Shown piece after piece: positions 44,251 through 54,755 of a stretch of DNA of 64,000 nucleotides. The notes beneath the pieces were generated by a model. That model saw only the letters and a program-made list of their open reading frames with translations. It was not told the origin of the DNA and made no database searches. The translations under genes and the position numbers were made by a program. Source of the DNA: Nocardioides albertanoniae. GTDB lineage: Bacteria > Actinomycetota > Actinomycetes > Propionibacteriales > Nocardioidaceae. Each line of letters opens with the position of its first letter. Positions within the stretch are counted from its first letter, which is position 1. The stretch spans positions 4,356,501 to 4,420,500 of the forward strand of contig NZ_VFOV01000001.1 in the NCBI RefSeq assembly GCF_006716315.1. The letters run 5' to 3'.

Positions 44251-45252
44251 ATGTCCCCCGTGACAAACATCTCCGGAGGAAACCGCGTCGGGCCGCGGAG
44301 AGGCACGCGCCCCAGTAACGGACCCCGGCCACCATTCATCGTGCCTGCGATCGCGACGCTGGGATTCCTCATCATCTGGGGTGTCCTGGTGTGGGTCGCC
44401 GTCGGTTTCGGGGCCGACGCACGCGGCGGCGAGTCCGGCGCCTGGGCGAAGCTGGCCATCGCTGCGGTCGCCGCGGTCGCCTGCCTCTTCCTGACCTTCA
44501 CCTTCGCCGGCAAGGCCTGGCGCGCACTCACCGGCTCCCCCACCGCTCCACCCGCCGAGGAATACTCCGGCAGCCACTCCAACGCCTACGTCGAGGAGCA
44601 GGACTACCCGGACCCGGAATACCCGGGCCAGGACTACTCGAGCCAGGACTACTACGGCACCAGCTCCTACGGCTACGAGGACACCGGGTCGTACGGCCGG
44701 CACAGCACCGACACCGGAAGCCAGTCGCCCTACGCCGACAGCTACGGCTACGACACCGGGAGCCAGTCGCCCTACGGCGACACCGGCAACCGCTCGTCGT
44801 TCGGCGACACGGGCAACCGCTCGTCGTTCGGCGACACGGGCAACCGCTCGGCCTACGGCGGTCCGACCTATCAGCCGCCGCCCCCTCAGCCCTACTACTC
44901 CAACCCGGCCACCCCGGCATCGACGCCACAGCCCCAGAGCTACGACTACGAGACCCAGGGGTACGACACCCAGGGGTACGACACTCCGGGCTACGGCACA
45001 GGGAGCTATCCGACCCAGCAGTCCGGGGCCTACCAGGCTGCCCCGGCCCGCTATGGCCAGACCGGCCCGCGGCCGACGATGCCCCCGACGATGCCGGCGG
45101 CGGACATCCCCACGCAGGCGATGCCCACCCAGCGACAGTCCCAGGTGTCGCCGGCGCCGCAGGAGGACGAGTGGCCGCCCCCGCGGCGCGCCTCGCGCAG
45201 TCATCAGTGGCCGCCCACCACCTCGGACGGCAGCTACCGCCCCCGACACTGA
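44251..45252 (+). CDS. membrane protein with Tyr/Gly/Pro-rich low-complexity tail
   Basis: 333 aa. Two spans (residues ~28-52 and 66-86) are followed by a ~240-residue disordered tail rich in Tyr, Gly, Ser, Gln and Pro. It has three GDTGNRSSF/GDTGNRSAY units and repeated QGYDT-type turns. The tail looks outside or cytosolic depending on topology, which I cannot fix. The function is unknown; similar proteins occur near lexA in Nocardioides-type genomes by general recollection only. Confidence 0.75.
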   Translation: MSPVTNISGGNRVGPRRGTRPSNGPRPPFIVPAIATLGFLIIWGVLVWVAVGFGADARGGESGAWAKLAIAAVAAVACLFLTFTFAGKAWRALTGSPTAPPAEEYSGSHSNAYVEEQDYPDPEYPGQDYSSQDYYGTSSYGYEDTGSYGRHSTDTGSQSPYADSYGYDTGSQSPYGDTGNRSSFGDTGNRSSFGDTGNRSAYGGPTYQPPPPQPYYSNPATPASTPQPQSYDYETQGYDTQGYDTPGYGTGSYPTQQSGAYQAAPARYGQTGPRPTMPPTMPAADIPTQAMPTQRQSQVSPAPQEDEWPPPRRASRSHQWPPTTSDGSYRPRH

Positions 45253-45282
45253 CACAGACGCCGAGTCGTCGACAGACAACCG

Positions 45283-45324
45283 CGAGAGTGCCGCAGACGC
45301 TTCCCATCGTCTGCGGCACTCTCG
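45283..45324. terminator. terminator after the low-complexity membrane protein gene
   Basis: CGAGAGTGCCGCAGACG (45283-45299) pairs perfectly with CGTCTGCGGCACTCTCG (45308-45324), followed by TCTTTC. Serves convergent genes. Confidence 0.85.
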
Positions 45325-45382
45325 TCTTTCCCCGGTAGCCGGCCGCCAGGGGGTGAGGGGGCAGCCGGACATCTAGGAGCCC

Positions 45383-45760
45383 TCAGCGGGCGGTCGGGAT
45401 GATCAGGGTCTGCCCCGTGACCAGCATCGAGGACTCGAGGCTGTTGAGCTCCTTGATCGTCTGCTCCATCTCCCGGATGGAGGCGTCGGTGCCGGCTACC
45501 GCTTCCGAGGAGATGTCCCAGAGCGTGTCGCCATCGCCGACGACCATCGTGTGAGCGGAGGAGGAGGTGCCTGGAAACTCGGCACCGCCGGCCCCGAACG
45601 CGACCCGAGCGCCGACGAGCGCGATCGAGAAGAGCACGACGAGCGCGAAGGCGAACACGACGATCCGGCCGCGGCGGGTGAGCCGCACCTGCGAGCGACG
45701 CACTTCCCGCACGGGGCGCGGCGCCTCGGCTACGGGCAGCACATACACGGTTGCACTCAT
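45383..45760 (-). CDS. LysM-domain membrane protein under SOS control
   Basis: 125 aa from the ATG at 45760, with GGAGG (45766-45770 on the complement) 5 bases upstream; a GTG at 45763 is possible. One span at ~35-57 (IVVFAFALVVLFSIALVGARV) precedes a LysM domain (VVGDGDTLWDISSEAVAG, then LESSMLVTGQTLIIPTA). It probably binds peptidoglycan outside. Small LysM proteins divergent from lexA act as SOS cell-division inhibitors (YneA/DivS-like) in Gram-positives, which suits the three SOS-like boxes upstream. Confidence 0.85.
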   Translation of the reverse strand: MSATVYVLPVAEAPRPVREVRRSQVRLTRRGRIVVFAFALVVLFSIALVGARVAFGAGGAEFPGTSSSAHTMVVGDGDTLWDISSEAVAGTDASIREMEQTIKELNSLESSMLVTGQTLIIPTAR

Positions 45761-45783
45761 CACGGCCTCCAGATCAGTCTGTT

Positions 45784-45834
45784 TCGATCACGTGTTCGAT
45801 CGAGCATGTGTTCGAAGGTAGATCACGTGTTCGA
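45784..45834 (-). promoter_or_regulatory. cluster of three LexA (SOS) box-like sites for the LysM gene
   Basis: TCGATCACGTGTTCGA (45784-45799), TCGAGCATGTGTTCGA (45800-45815) and TAGATCACGTGTTCGA (45819-45834) each keep the right half CGTGTTCGA or TGTGTTCGA of the Gram-positive box CGAACrnryGTTyG. The left half is degraded in some. They lie 24-74 bases upstream of the LysM start. Confidence 0.8.
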
Positions 45835-45890
45835 ACAAAGCAAGTAGGCGTTCGAAGAATTTCCCAACGCGCCACCCGCCACTCCCGAGA

Positions 45891-45906
45891 TCGAACAGAT
45901 GTTTGA
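45891..45906 (+). promoter_or_regulatory. LexA (SOS) box before lexA
   Basis: TCGAACAGATGTTTGA fits CGAACrnryGTTyG fully at its core. It lies 33 bases before the lexA ATG, consistent with autoregulation. Confidence 0.92.
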
Positions 45907-45938
45907 ACTCGTGGGGCTGATGCGACTAATGTGCTGAC

Positions 45939-46709
45939 ATGACCACGCAGAAGACAGGCACCGGATCAGGTGGTTCGAAGAAGAGCCGCGTCCGCGAGCT
46001 GCCCGACGGGCCGCCGGACGCGACCGGGCTCACGCCACGTCAGCAGCGCATCCTCGCTCACCTGCGCGACAGCATCGAGCAGCGCGGCTACCCGCCGAGC
46101 ATGCGCGAGATCGGTGCCGCGGTCGGGCTGACCAGCACCAGCAGCGTCGCCCACCAGCTCCGTGCGCTCGAGCAGCGTGGTCTGATCCGGAAGGACCCCA
46201 AGCGTCCCCGCGCTCTCGAGGTCTTCCTCCCCGAGGTGATGGCCCACCGCAAGGCGATGTCCGGCGACGAGAGCGATGCCGGCGAGGCCGACCTCAGCGC
46301 CGACCTCAACCCCACCCCCGACGCGACCATGGTGCCGCTCGTCGGCCGGATCGCGGCCGGTGGCCCGATCCTGGCCGAGGAGACCTCGAGCCAGCAGAGC
46401 GTCGAAGACGTCTTCCCGCTGCCCAAGCAGCTGGTCGGCAACGGCGAGCTCTTCCTGCTCTCGGTCTCCGGTGACTCGATGGTCGACGCCGCGATCTGCG
46501 ACGGCGACTTCGTGGTCGTGCGCCAGCAGCCGACCGCGGAGAACGGCGAGATCGTGGCCGCGCTGATCGACGGCGAGGCGACCGTCAAGACGCTCTCGCG
46601 CAAGGACGGCAAGGTGTGGCTGCTGCCGCACAACGCGGCGTACGAGCCCATCGACGGCACCCACGCGACGATCCTCGGCAAGGTGACCGCTGTGCTGCGA
46701 AGCCTCTGA
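45939..46709 (+). CDS. lexA: SOS repressor LexA
   Basis: 256 aa with the actinobacterial N-terminal extension. The winged helix covers ~residues 31-95 ([37 protein letters not shown]). The autocleavage site is Ala140-Gly141 in [11 protein letters not shown]; the Ser-Lys dyad is Ser180 (SGDSM) and Lys217 (ATVKTL). It represses DNA-damage genes until RecA filaments trigger its cleavage. The box at 45891 lies in its own promoter. Confidence 0.98.
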   Translation: MTTQKTGTGSGGSKKSRVRELPDGPPDATGLTPRQQRILAHLRDSIEQRGYPPSMREIGAAVGLTSTSSVAHQLRALEQRGLIRKDPKRPRALEVFLPEVMAHRKAMSGDESDAGEADLSADLNPTPDATMVPLVGRIAAGGPILAEETSSQQSVEDVFPLPKQLVGNGELFLLSVSGDSMVDAAICDGDFVVVRQQPTAENGEIVAALIDGEATVKTLSRKDGKVWLLPHNAAYEPIDGTHATILGKVTAVLRSL

Positions 46710-46762
46710 TCCGAACGTTGCGAGAACCACCCGGAACCACCCGGGAACACTGCGTGAAATCC

Positions 46763-46792
46763 AGCCGCCGGCCCATGACAGGGCCGGCGGCT
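46763..46792. terminator. terminator after lexA
   Basis: AGCCGCCGGCCC (46763-46774), loop ATGACA, GGGCCGGCGGCT (46781-46792): perfect 12-bp stem followed by GCGTCGTTTCAT. Confidence 0.8.
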
Positions 46793-46809
46793 GCGTCGTT
46801 TCATACAGC

Positions 46810-48510
46810 GTGACCACGAACCGTCCAGCCCAGAACCATCTCGATCGCCGCACCCTCCTGGCGGCCGGCATCACCGGCGCCGCCGCGGCGACGATGACGC
46901 TCCCCTCACCGGCGGAGGCGGCCGGCGCGACGCTCAACCATTTCCAGCACGGTGTCGCCTCCGGCGACCCGCTCCCGGATCGCGTGGTCATCTGGACCCG
47001 GGTCACGCCCACCGCCGACGCGACCGCAGGGTCGGGAAAGGGCGAGGAGGTTCTGGTGCGCTGGGAGATCTCGCCGACGGCCGACTTCAAGCGCATCACC
47101 GGCAAGGGCTCGCAGCAGACCGGCCCCGACCGCGACCACACCGTGAAGCTCGACGTCACCGGCCTGGCTCCCGAGAGCTGGTACTTCTACCGCTTCACCT
47201 ACAACGGCCAGACCAGCCGGGTCGGCCGCACCCGCACCGCTCCGGCGGCCGACGCCACCCCCGACAACGTACGTTTCGGGGTGGTCTCCTGCTCCAACCT
47301 GCAGGCCGGCTGGTTCGCCTCCTACCGCCACCTGGCCGAGCGCGACGACCTGCACGCGATCATCCACCTCGGCGACTACCTCTACGAGTACGGCCCGGGT
47401 GAGTACGGCTACGGCATGGGCAACGACGACGTGCGCCCCCACGAGCCGGCCCACGAGATGCACACCCTGGCCGACTACCGGATCCGGCACGCGCAGTACA
47501 AGCGCGACGTCGACCTCTCCGACGCGCACGCCCGCCTGCCCTGGATCGTCACCTGGGACGACCACGAGTCGGCCAACGACGCCTGGATGCTGGGCGCGGA
47601 GAACAACGAGCCGGGCGAGTTCGACTGGATCGACCGCAAGACCAGCTCCAACCAGGCCTACGACGAGTGGATGCCGCTGCGCGTCGACACCGGCCCCGAT
47701 GACGAGGGCGCGACGGTGGAGACCGACGACCACCTCCACGACCGCATCTACCGGAGACTGCGGTTCGGCACCCTGCTCGAGCTGAGCATGCTCGACCTGC
47801 GCTCCTACCGCTCCGAGCAGGCGAGCCGCCTCGAGCTCGCGAAGGTCGACGACCCCGACCGCACCATCACCGGCGACGAGCAGCTGGCCTGGCTCAAGGA
47901 CGGCCTGCTCACCGACGCGCAGTGGAAGATCGTCGGCAACCCGGTGATGATCGCGCCGGTCACGTTCGGCGCGCTGCCGAAGAGCCTGATCGCACCGGTC
48001 AACGACGTCGCCGGCCTGCTGCCCGACAACGGCATCGCCTACAACCTCGACCAGTGGGACGGCTACACCGCCGACCGCACCGAGCTCTTCGAGCACATCC
48101 GCAACAACGCGGTCACCGACACCGTCTTCGTCACCGGAGACATCCACTCCGCGTGGGCGTGCGACCTGCCGTACGACTCGGCCGTCTATCCGCTCGGCAA
48201 GACCGCCGGCGTCGAGTTCGTCGCCACCTCGGTCACCTCCAACAACCTCAAAGACGTGCTCGGGGCCCCGCGCCGCACGGTCAGCGTGACGGTCGAGAAC
48301 ATCATCAAGACCGCCAACCGCCACGTACGCCACCTCAACTTCGACGACCACGGCTTCTCGATCCTCGACGTGACCCGCAACCGGGCCCAGATGGACTGGT
48401 GGACCATCGGCGAGCGCCGCGACTCCAACACGACGGCGACCTGGTCGACGTCGTACGCCACGGCGACCGGAAGCAACCGCATCCATCGCGTGACAGAGCC
48501 GCTGTCATGA
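46810..48510 (+). CDS. phoD: PhoD-type alkaline phosphatase/phosphodiesterase
   Basis: 566 aa, GTG start. A Tat signal (DRRTLLAAGITGAAAAT) starts the protein, so it is folded before export. The PhoD domain has FGVVSCSNLQAGWFASYRHL, HLGDYLYEYGPGEYG, WDDHESANDAW and DTVFVTGDIHSAW, the metal-ligand Asp/His/Asn positions for Fe/Ca. It releases phosphate from organic phosphate esters outside the cell. No phosphate-box promoter is visible. Confidence 0.95.
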   Translation: MTTNRPAQNHLDRRTLLAAGITGAAAATMTLPSPAEAAGATLNHFQHGVASGDPLPDRVVIWTRVTPTADATAGSGKGEEVLVRWEISPTADFKRITGKGSQQTGPDRDHTVKLDVTGLAPESWYFYRFTYNGQTSRVGRTRTAPAADATPDNVRFGVVSCSNLQAGWFASYRHLAERDDLHAIIHLGDYLYEYGPGEYGYGMGNDDVRPHEPAHEMHTLADYRIRHAQYKRDVDLSDAHARLPWIVTWDDHESANDAWMLGAENNEPGEFDWIDRKTSSNQAYDEWMPLRVDTGPDDEGATVETDDHLHDRIYRRLRFGTLLELSMLDLRSYRSEQASRLELAKVDDPDRTITGDEQLAWLKDGLLTDAQWKIVGNPVMIAPVTFGALPKSLIAPVNDVAGLLPDNGIAYNLDQWDGYTADRTELFEHIRNNAVTDTVFVTGDIHSAWACDLPYDSAVYPLGKTAGVEFVATSVTSNNLKDVLGAPRRTVSVTVENIIKTANRHVRHLNFDDHGFSILDVTRNRAQMDWWTIGERRDSNTTATWSTSYATATGSNRIHRVTEPLS

Positions 48511-48625
48511 CCGGCCACGGCGCGAACCGACGCCGTATGGCGTGGCTGTAGGCGTTTCACCGATGTGGGCGCGTCGTGTGCGCTTAGACTGCCGAGGTCT
48601 GCCTTCCCCGAACGTCTGGTACGTG

Positions 48626-50191
48626 ATGCGAAACCTTGGTCGCCGGAGCAACCGCAAACAACTGTCCTTCGTCGTGGTCGCAGGCATGGTGATGGCGATG
48701 TTCGCCGCCACCATGCCCGCCACTGCCGCGACCTCGGCCGCAGCAGCGACCTCGGTGAGGACGGGCGGCGACACCAGCGCCGAGAAGCCGATGACCGAGG
48801 AAGACGCCCGCAAGGCCCTCGACGCGGCCAAGAAGGTCAAGCGCAGCCAGGGCGTGCGCGGTGCGCGCCAGGTCGTGCCCGGACGCCACGTCTCCGGCCG
48901 GCCGGACGCGACGATCGCGCTCACCGACCTGTGGAACGCCAAGGACTCCCTGGGCCGCTCGAGCAAGGCGGCCGCGCGCGAGCTGCTGCGCCGGCCCAAG
49001 GCGTTGACCCAGACCTGCAGCGACGTCATCTGCGTCCACTACACGCCGGGCAAGGGCGGCGACAAGGCCTCCGTGGCCTACGCCAAGCAGGTGCGCGACG
49101 TGGTCACCAAGGTGCACAAGCTCTATGTGAAGGCCGGCTATCGCAAGCCCGCCGCCGACAAGGCCGTCACCCCGGGCAAGGTCGACATCTACCTGCAGAA
49201 CCTCTACGACGAGGGCTACTACGGCTACTGCGCCCCGGAGACGAAGGTCTCCCAGAAGGCCGCGACGGCCTACTGCGTGCTCGACAACGACTACGCCGCC
49301 AGCGAGTACGGCTCCTCCAACACGCCCACGGAGAACCTCCGGGTCACGGCGGCCCACGAGTACTTCCACGCCGTCCAGTTCGCCTACGACGCCGGCGAGG
49401 ACCGCTGGATGATGGAGTCGACCGCCACCTGGGCCGAGGACGAGGTCTACGACAGCATCAACGACAACCGGCAATACCTGGCCTACGGGCAGCTCGAGGA
49501 CCAGCGCAAGCCGATGGACAACTCCAGCCCCTCCAACCTCGGCATCTACGGCAACTGGATCTTCTTCCGCTACCTCTCCGAGAAGTTCACGAAGAAGCGC
49601 GGCGACCTGCCCGCTGTGATCCTCGGGATCTGGAACCGCACCCCCTCGACCTACTCCACCACCGCGATCCGCCAGGCGCTCGCCGAGCGCGGCACGACCC
49701 TCAAGCGGGAGTACGTCCGCTTCGCCGCCGCCAACCTGGCCCCGTCGAAGACCTACAGCGAAGGCCGCGCCTACTACCCGCCGGTGCACGACGGCCGCAA
49801 GGTGCTGCCCGCCAAGCGCCAGACCGTCGGTGGCAAGTTCACCCTCAAGCACCTGACGTACGCCTCGCAGCGCCTCGTGCCGAAGAAGGTCGGCAAGGGC
49901 TGGAAGCTGCGGGTGAAGGTCGACGTGGCCCGCACCAACGCCAACGCCGCCGTGGTCAGCGTCTTCCGCACCGACGGCACCCGCGGCGTCTACCACCTCA
50001 AGCCCAACCGCAAGGGCATCGCCACCAAGACGATCAAGAGCTTCTCGTCCAAGCGGATCCGCAAGGTCGAGGTCACCTTCGCCAACGCGAGCAGCAACTT
50101 CAAGTGCGGCCAGGGCACCGCCTTCACCTGCCACGGCACCGCCTCGCCGGACCGCGCCACCCACCGCTGGTGGGCCAAGACCTACCGCTGA
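48626..50191 (+). CDS. secreted zinc metalloprotease-like protein (MXAN_6640-type)
   Basis: 521 aa from the ATG at 48626, the one followed by a signal peptide (RRSNRKQLSFVVVAGMVMAMF, cut near MPATA). The zinc-site HEYFH in AAHEYFHAVQF lies at about residue 247, with a downstream Glu in MMESTATWAEDEV as the third-ligand candidate. The rest is beta-rich and ends in a basic domain (KGIATKTIKSF). Family members are putative exported peptidases of unknown substrate. It ends before the palindrome at 50221. Confidence 0.8.
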   Translation: MRNLGRRSNRKQLSFVVVAGMVMAMFAATMPATAATSAAAATSVRTGGDTSAEKPMTEEDARKALDAAKKVKRSQGVRGARQVVPGRHVSGRPDATIALTDLWNAKDSLGRSSKAAARELLRRPKALTQTCSDVICVHYTPGKGGDKASVAYAKQVRDVVTKVHKLYVKAGYRKPAADKAVTPGKVDIYLQNLYDEGYYGYCAPETKVSQKAATAYCVLDNDYAASEYGSSNTPTENLRVTAAHEYFHAVQFAYDAGEDRWMMESTATWAEDEVYDSINDNRQYLAYGQLEDQRKPMDNSSPSNLGIYGNWIFFRYLSEKFTKKRGDLPAVILGIWNRTPSTYSTTAIRQALAERGTTLKREYVRFAAANLAPSKTYSEGRAYYPPVHDGRKVLPAKRQTVGGKFTLKHLTYASQRLVPKKVGKGWKLRVKVDVARTNANAAVVSVFRTDGTRGVYHLKPNRKGIATKTIKSFSSKRIRKVEVTFANASSNFKCGQGTAFTCHGTASPDRATHRWWAKTYR

Positions 50192-50220
50192 TCACCCCGA
50201 AGGACCAGCTGCACGAACGT

Positions 50221-50250
50221 CGAGTCGGCGCGTTATAACGCGCCGACTCG
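50221..50250. terminator. perfect 30-bp palindrome terminator
   Basis: CGAGTCGGCGCGTTATAACG plus its mirror half form a 30-base perfect palindrome (50221-50250) between convergent genes. A third copy of the half site, AACGCGCCGACTCGG, lies at 50268-50282 next to the helicase stop. Function as a terminator is likely. Confidence 0.75.
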
Positions 50251-50283
50251 GCGTCGTTCTTGGTCAGAACGCGCCGACTCGGC

Positions 50284-52278
<1,995 letters not shown>

Positions 52279-52288
52279 CCGGGCAACC

Positions 52289-53041
52289 TTAGCCGTGGGC
52301 GGGGACAGGCTCCGACCGGCTCTCCGCGATCCGCTGGGCGACGATCCGGCCGAACTGCACGTGCCCCGCCGGGGTGAGATGGGTGTGGTCGTCCTGGTAG
52401 GGAAGCTTGAGGTCGAAGACGTTGATGTAGGTCACCCCGTACTCCTTCGAGACCCGCTTCAGCATCTTGTTGACGACCTTGATGGCCGCTGCACGGGTGG
52501 AGATGCTCGGGGCGCCGAGCACGACGACGTCGTGGCCCTTCAAGGCGTCGAGCGTCTGCCGGAAGCCCTTCTCGGCCTCGGGCAGCTCCCGGTGGGCATC
52601 GTTGATGCCGCCTTCGAGCACGACCAGGTCGGCGCCCTGCCGCACGGCGTCGGCGGCACGCTCGCCGAACGAGATCGGGCCGCACCGCTCCATCGAGGAG
52701 CGGGCGTAGCCGGTGCCGGCGAACCCCGAGACCCGCACCTGCCCGTCGAGATAGGCGGGCCACGACTTCGCCGGGTCGTCGAGCCCGTAGCCGGCGGCCC
52801 ACGAGTCGCCGATCACGACGACCTGCTCGCCGGCGCCGGTGACGACCGCGGCGCGGGAGACCGACTCGGCGGCGAACCTCGAGCACATGTCCTGGGTCAC
52901 CACGCCGCCCTTGCTCGCGTCTTGACCGGGCAGGCTCTCGACGTCCTCGGAGGAGCAGGCCGCGAGGACGGTCGCGAGCACAGCACCGGCCAGCGCGCTC
53001 ACGATCGTGGCGCGCGCGATGCGACGTACGGGTGCCTTCAT
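52289..53041 (-). CDS. SGNH/GDSL-family hydrolase lipoprotein
   Basis: 250 aa from the ATG at 53041. A signal peptide ends in the lipobox LAAC. The SGNH blocks are VVIGDSWAAGYG (catalytic Ser), GTGYARSSMERCG, VLEGGINDAHREL and the Asp/His dyad in QDDHTHLTPAGH. It is an extracellular, membrane-tethered esterase or lipase-like enzyme. It lies upstream of the helicase gene with a 10-base spacer. Confidence 0.9.
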   Translation of the reverse strand: MKAPVRRIARATIVSALAGAVLATVLAACSSEDVESLPGQDASKGGVVTQDMCSRFAAESVSRAAVVTGAGEQVVVIGDSWAAGYGLDDPAKSWPAYLDGQVRVSGFAGTGYARSSMERCGPISFGERAADAVRQGADLVVLEGGINDAHRELPEAEKGFRQTLDALKGHDVVVLGAPSISTRAAAIKVVNKMLKRVSKEYGVTYINVFDLKLPYQDDHTHLTPAGHVQFGRIVAQRIAESRSEPVPAHG

Positions 53042-53132
53042 GCGTCCTCCTCCCATGGGCAATCGTGCCAAGTGTGAAGGAAGATCCCGTTATCGCCGGT
53101 CTCGAAACGCCGGATTGAGACGGGGTTGACGA

Positions 53133-54662
53133 TCAGGCCGAGAACGCCGCGAGCTCGCCGGCCAGGTCGGCGTTGGCGCGTCCCTTGAGCAGGGTGCCGT
53201 CGGCGGTGTGCTCGAGGTGGTCGATCTCTCCGTGCTGGTGAAGCCGGTTGACCAGGTCACCGCGCTCGTAGGGAACCAGCGCGGAGAACTCGACGCCGGG
53301 CCGCGGCAGGTCGGCCTCGACGGCCTTGATGGCCTCGTCGATGCCCTCGCCGGTCTTGGCCGAGACCGCCACCGAGTGCGGCTCGGTGCGCAGCAGCCGG
53401 CCGATCACCATCGGGTCGGCGATGTCGGCCTTGTTGATCACCACCAGCTCGGGCACCTCGGAGGCACCGATCTCGGCGAAGACCTCGCGCACGGAGGCCA
53501 GCTGGCCCTCGGGGTCGGGGTGAGCACCGTCGACGACGTGCACGACCAGGTCGGCGTCGGCGACCTCCTCCAGCGTCGAGCGGAAGGCCTCGACGAGCTG
53601 GTGGGGCAGGTGGCGTACGAAGCCGACGGTGTCGGACATCGTGTAGACCCGGCCGTCCTCGGTGGTCGTCTTGCGGGTCGTCGGGTCGAGGGTGGCGAAG
53701 AGGGCGTCCTCGACGAGCACCCCGGCACCGGTGAGCCGGTTGAGCAGCGACGACTTGCCGGCGTTGGTGTAGCCGGCGATCGCGACCGCTGGGATCTGGT
53801 GGCTCTTCCGCGAAGCACGCTTGGTGTCGCGGGTGCCCTTCATCGCCTTCAGCTCACGGTTGAGCTTGGCGATCTTGGTGTTGATCCGGCGGCGGTCGGT
53901 CTCGATCTTGGTCTCACCAGGACCACGGCCACCGATACCGGCACCACCGGCGACCCGGCCACCGGCCTGACGCGACAGGTTGCCACCCCAACCACGCAGC
54001 CGCTGCTTCATGTAGCTGAGCTGGGCGAGCTCCACCTGCGCCTGGCCCTCGCGGGACTTGGCGTGCTGGGCGAAGATGTCGAGGATCAGCGCGGTGCGGT
54101 CGACGACCTTGACGCCGGTGCGGTCCTCCAGGTTGCGCAGCTGGCTCGGGGCCAGCTCGCCGTCGGCGATGACCGTGTCGGCGCCGGTCGCGGCCACGAT
54201 CTCCTTGAGCGCCTCGACCTTGCCGCGTCCGATGTACGTCGCCGGGTCGGGCGCCTGACGACGCTGGTAGATCGCCTCCAGCACCTCGGAGCCCGCCGTC
54301 TCGGCGAGCAGCGCCAGCTCGGACAGGGAGTTCTCGGCGTCGGCCTGGGTGCCACCGGCCCATACGCCCACGAGCACGACTCGCTCCAGCCGCAGCTGGC
54401 GGTATTCGACCTCGGTGATGTCTTCGAGCTCGGTGCGCAGGCTGGCGACGCGCTTGAGCGCGTGCCGCTCGGCGAGCTCCATGGCGCCGAGCGTCGGGCC
54501 GGCGTCCTCATCGCCGAAGCGGAGCCCGAGGCCGTCCTCGGGGTCCTCGTCCGCGTAGCCGGACTCGAAGCCGTCGGCGTCGGACTCGGCCTCGAGCGCG
54601 TCCCAGTCCTCGGTGGCCTCGAGCGCGTCAGCGAGTGAGAAGTCGTGTGCGTTGTTCGTCAT
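53133..54662 (-). CDS. hflX: GTPase HflX
   Basis: 509 aa. HflX N-terminal domain: DPATYIGRGKVEALKEIVA, TVIADGELAPSQLRNLE, with RLRGWGGNLSRQAGG and the Gly-rich GGAGIGGRGPGETKIETDRRR linker recognisable in parts. GTPase motifs G1 GYTNAGKSS, G3 DTVGFVRHLP, G4 NKAD, G5 SAKTGEG. It splits stalled 70S/100S ribosomes during stress. The acidic N-terminal ~50 residues are an extension common in actinobacteria. The C-terminus is shorter than some. Confidence 0.96.
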   Translation of the reverse strand: MTNNAHDFSLADALEATEDWDALEAESDADGFESGYADEDPEDGLGLRFGDEDAGPTLGAMELAERHALKRVASLRTELEDITEVEYRQLRLERVVLVGVWAGGTQADAENSLSELALLAETAGSEVLEAIYQRRQAPDPATYIGRGKVEALKEIVAATGADTVIADGELAPSQLRNLEDRTGVKVVDRTALILDIFAQHAKSREGQAQVELAQLSYMKQRLRGWGGNLSRQAGGRVAGGAGIGGRGPGETKIETDRRRINTKIAKLNRELKAMKGTRDTKRASRKSHQIPAVAIAGYTNAGKSSLLNRLTGAGVLVEDALFATLDPTTRKTTTEDGRVYTMSDTVGFVRHLPHQLVEAFRSTLEEVADADLVVHVVDGAHPDPEGQLASVREVFAEIGASEVPELVVINKADIADPMVIGRLLRTEPHSVAVSAKTGEGIDEAIKAVEADLPRPGVEFSALVPYERGDLVNRLHQHGEIDHLEHTADGTLLKGRANADLAGELAAFSA

Positions 54663-54755
54663 ATACCAACAAGGATACGGCGCCGCGCCACCCGGGCGAC
54701 AATGCTTAATTCCGCCGGGCGCGCAGCGGTTCCCACGACGTGCCCGGCGCAGACG

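Noticed and set aside
48565..50238. Second long frame over the metalloprotease gene
   Set aside because: The frame at 48626-50191 has signal peptide and zinc motif; the other is Arg/Gly/Pro-rich shadow.
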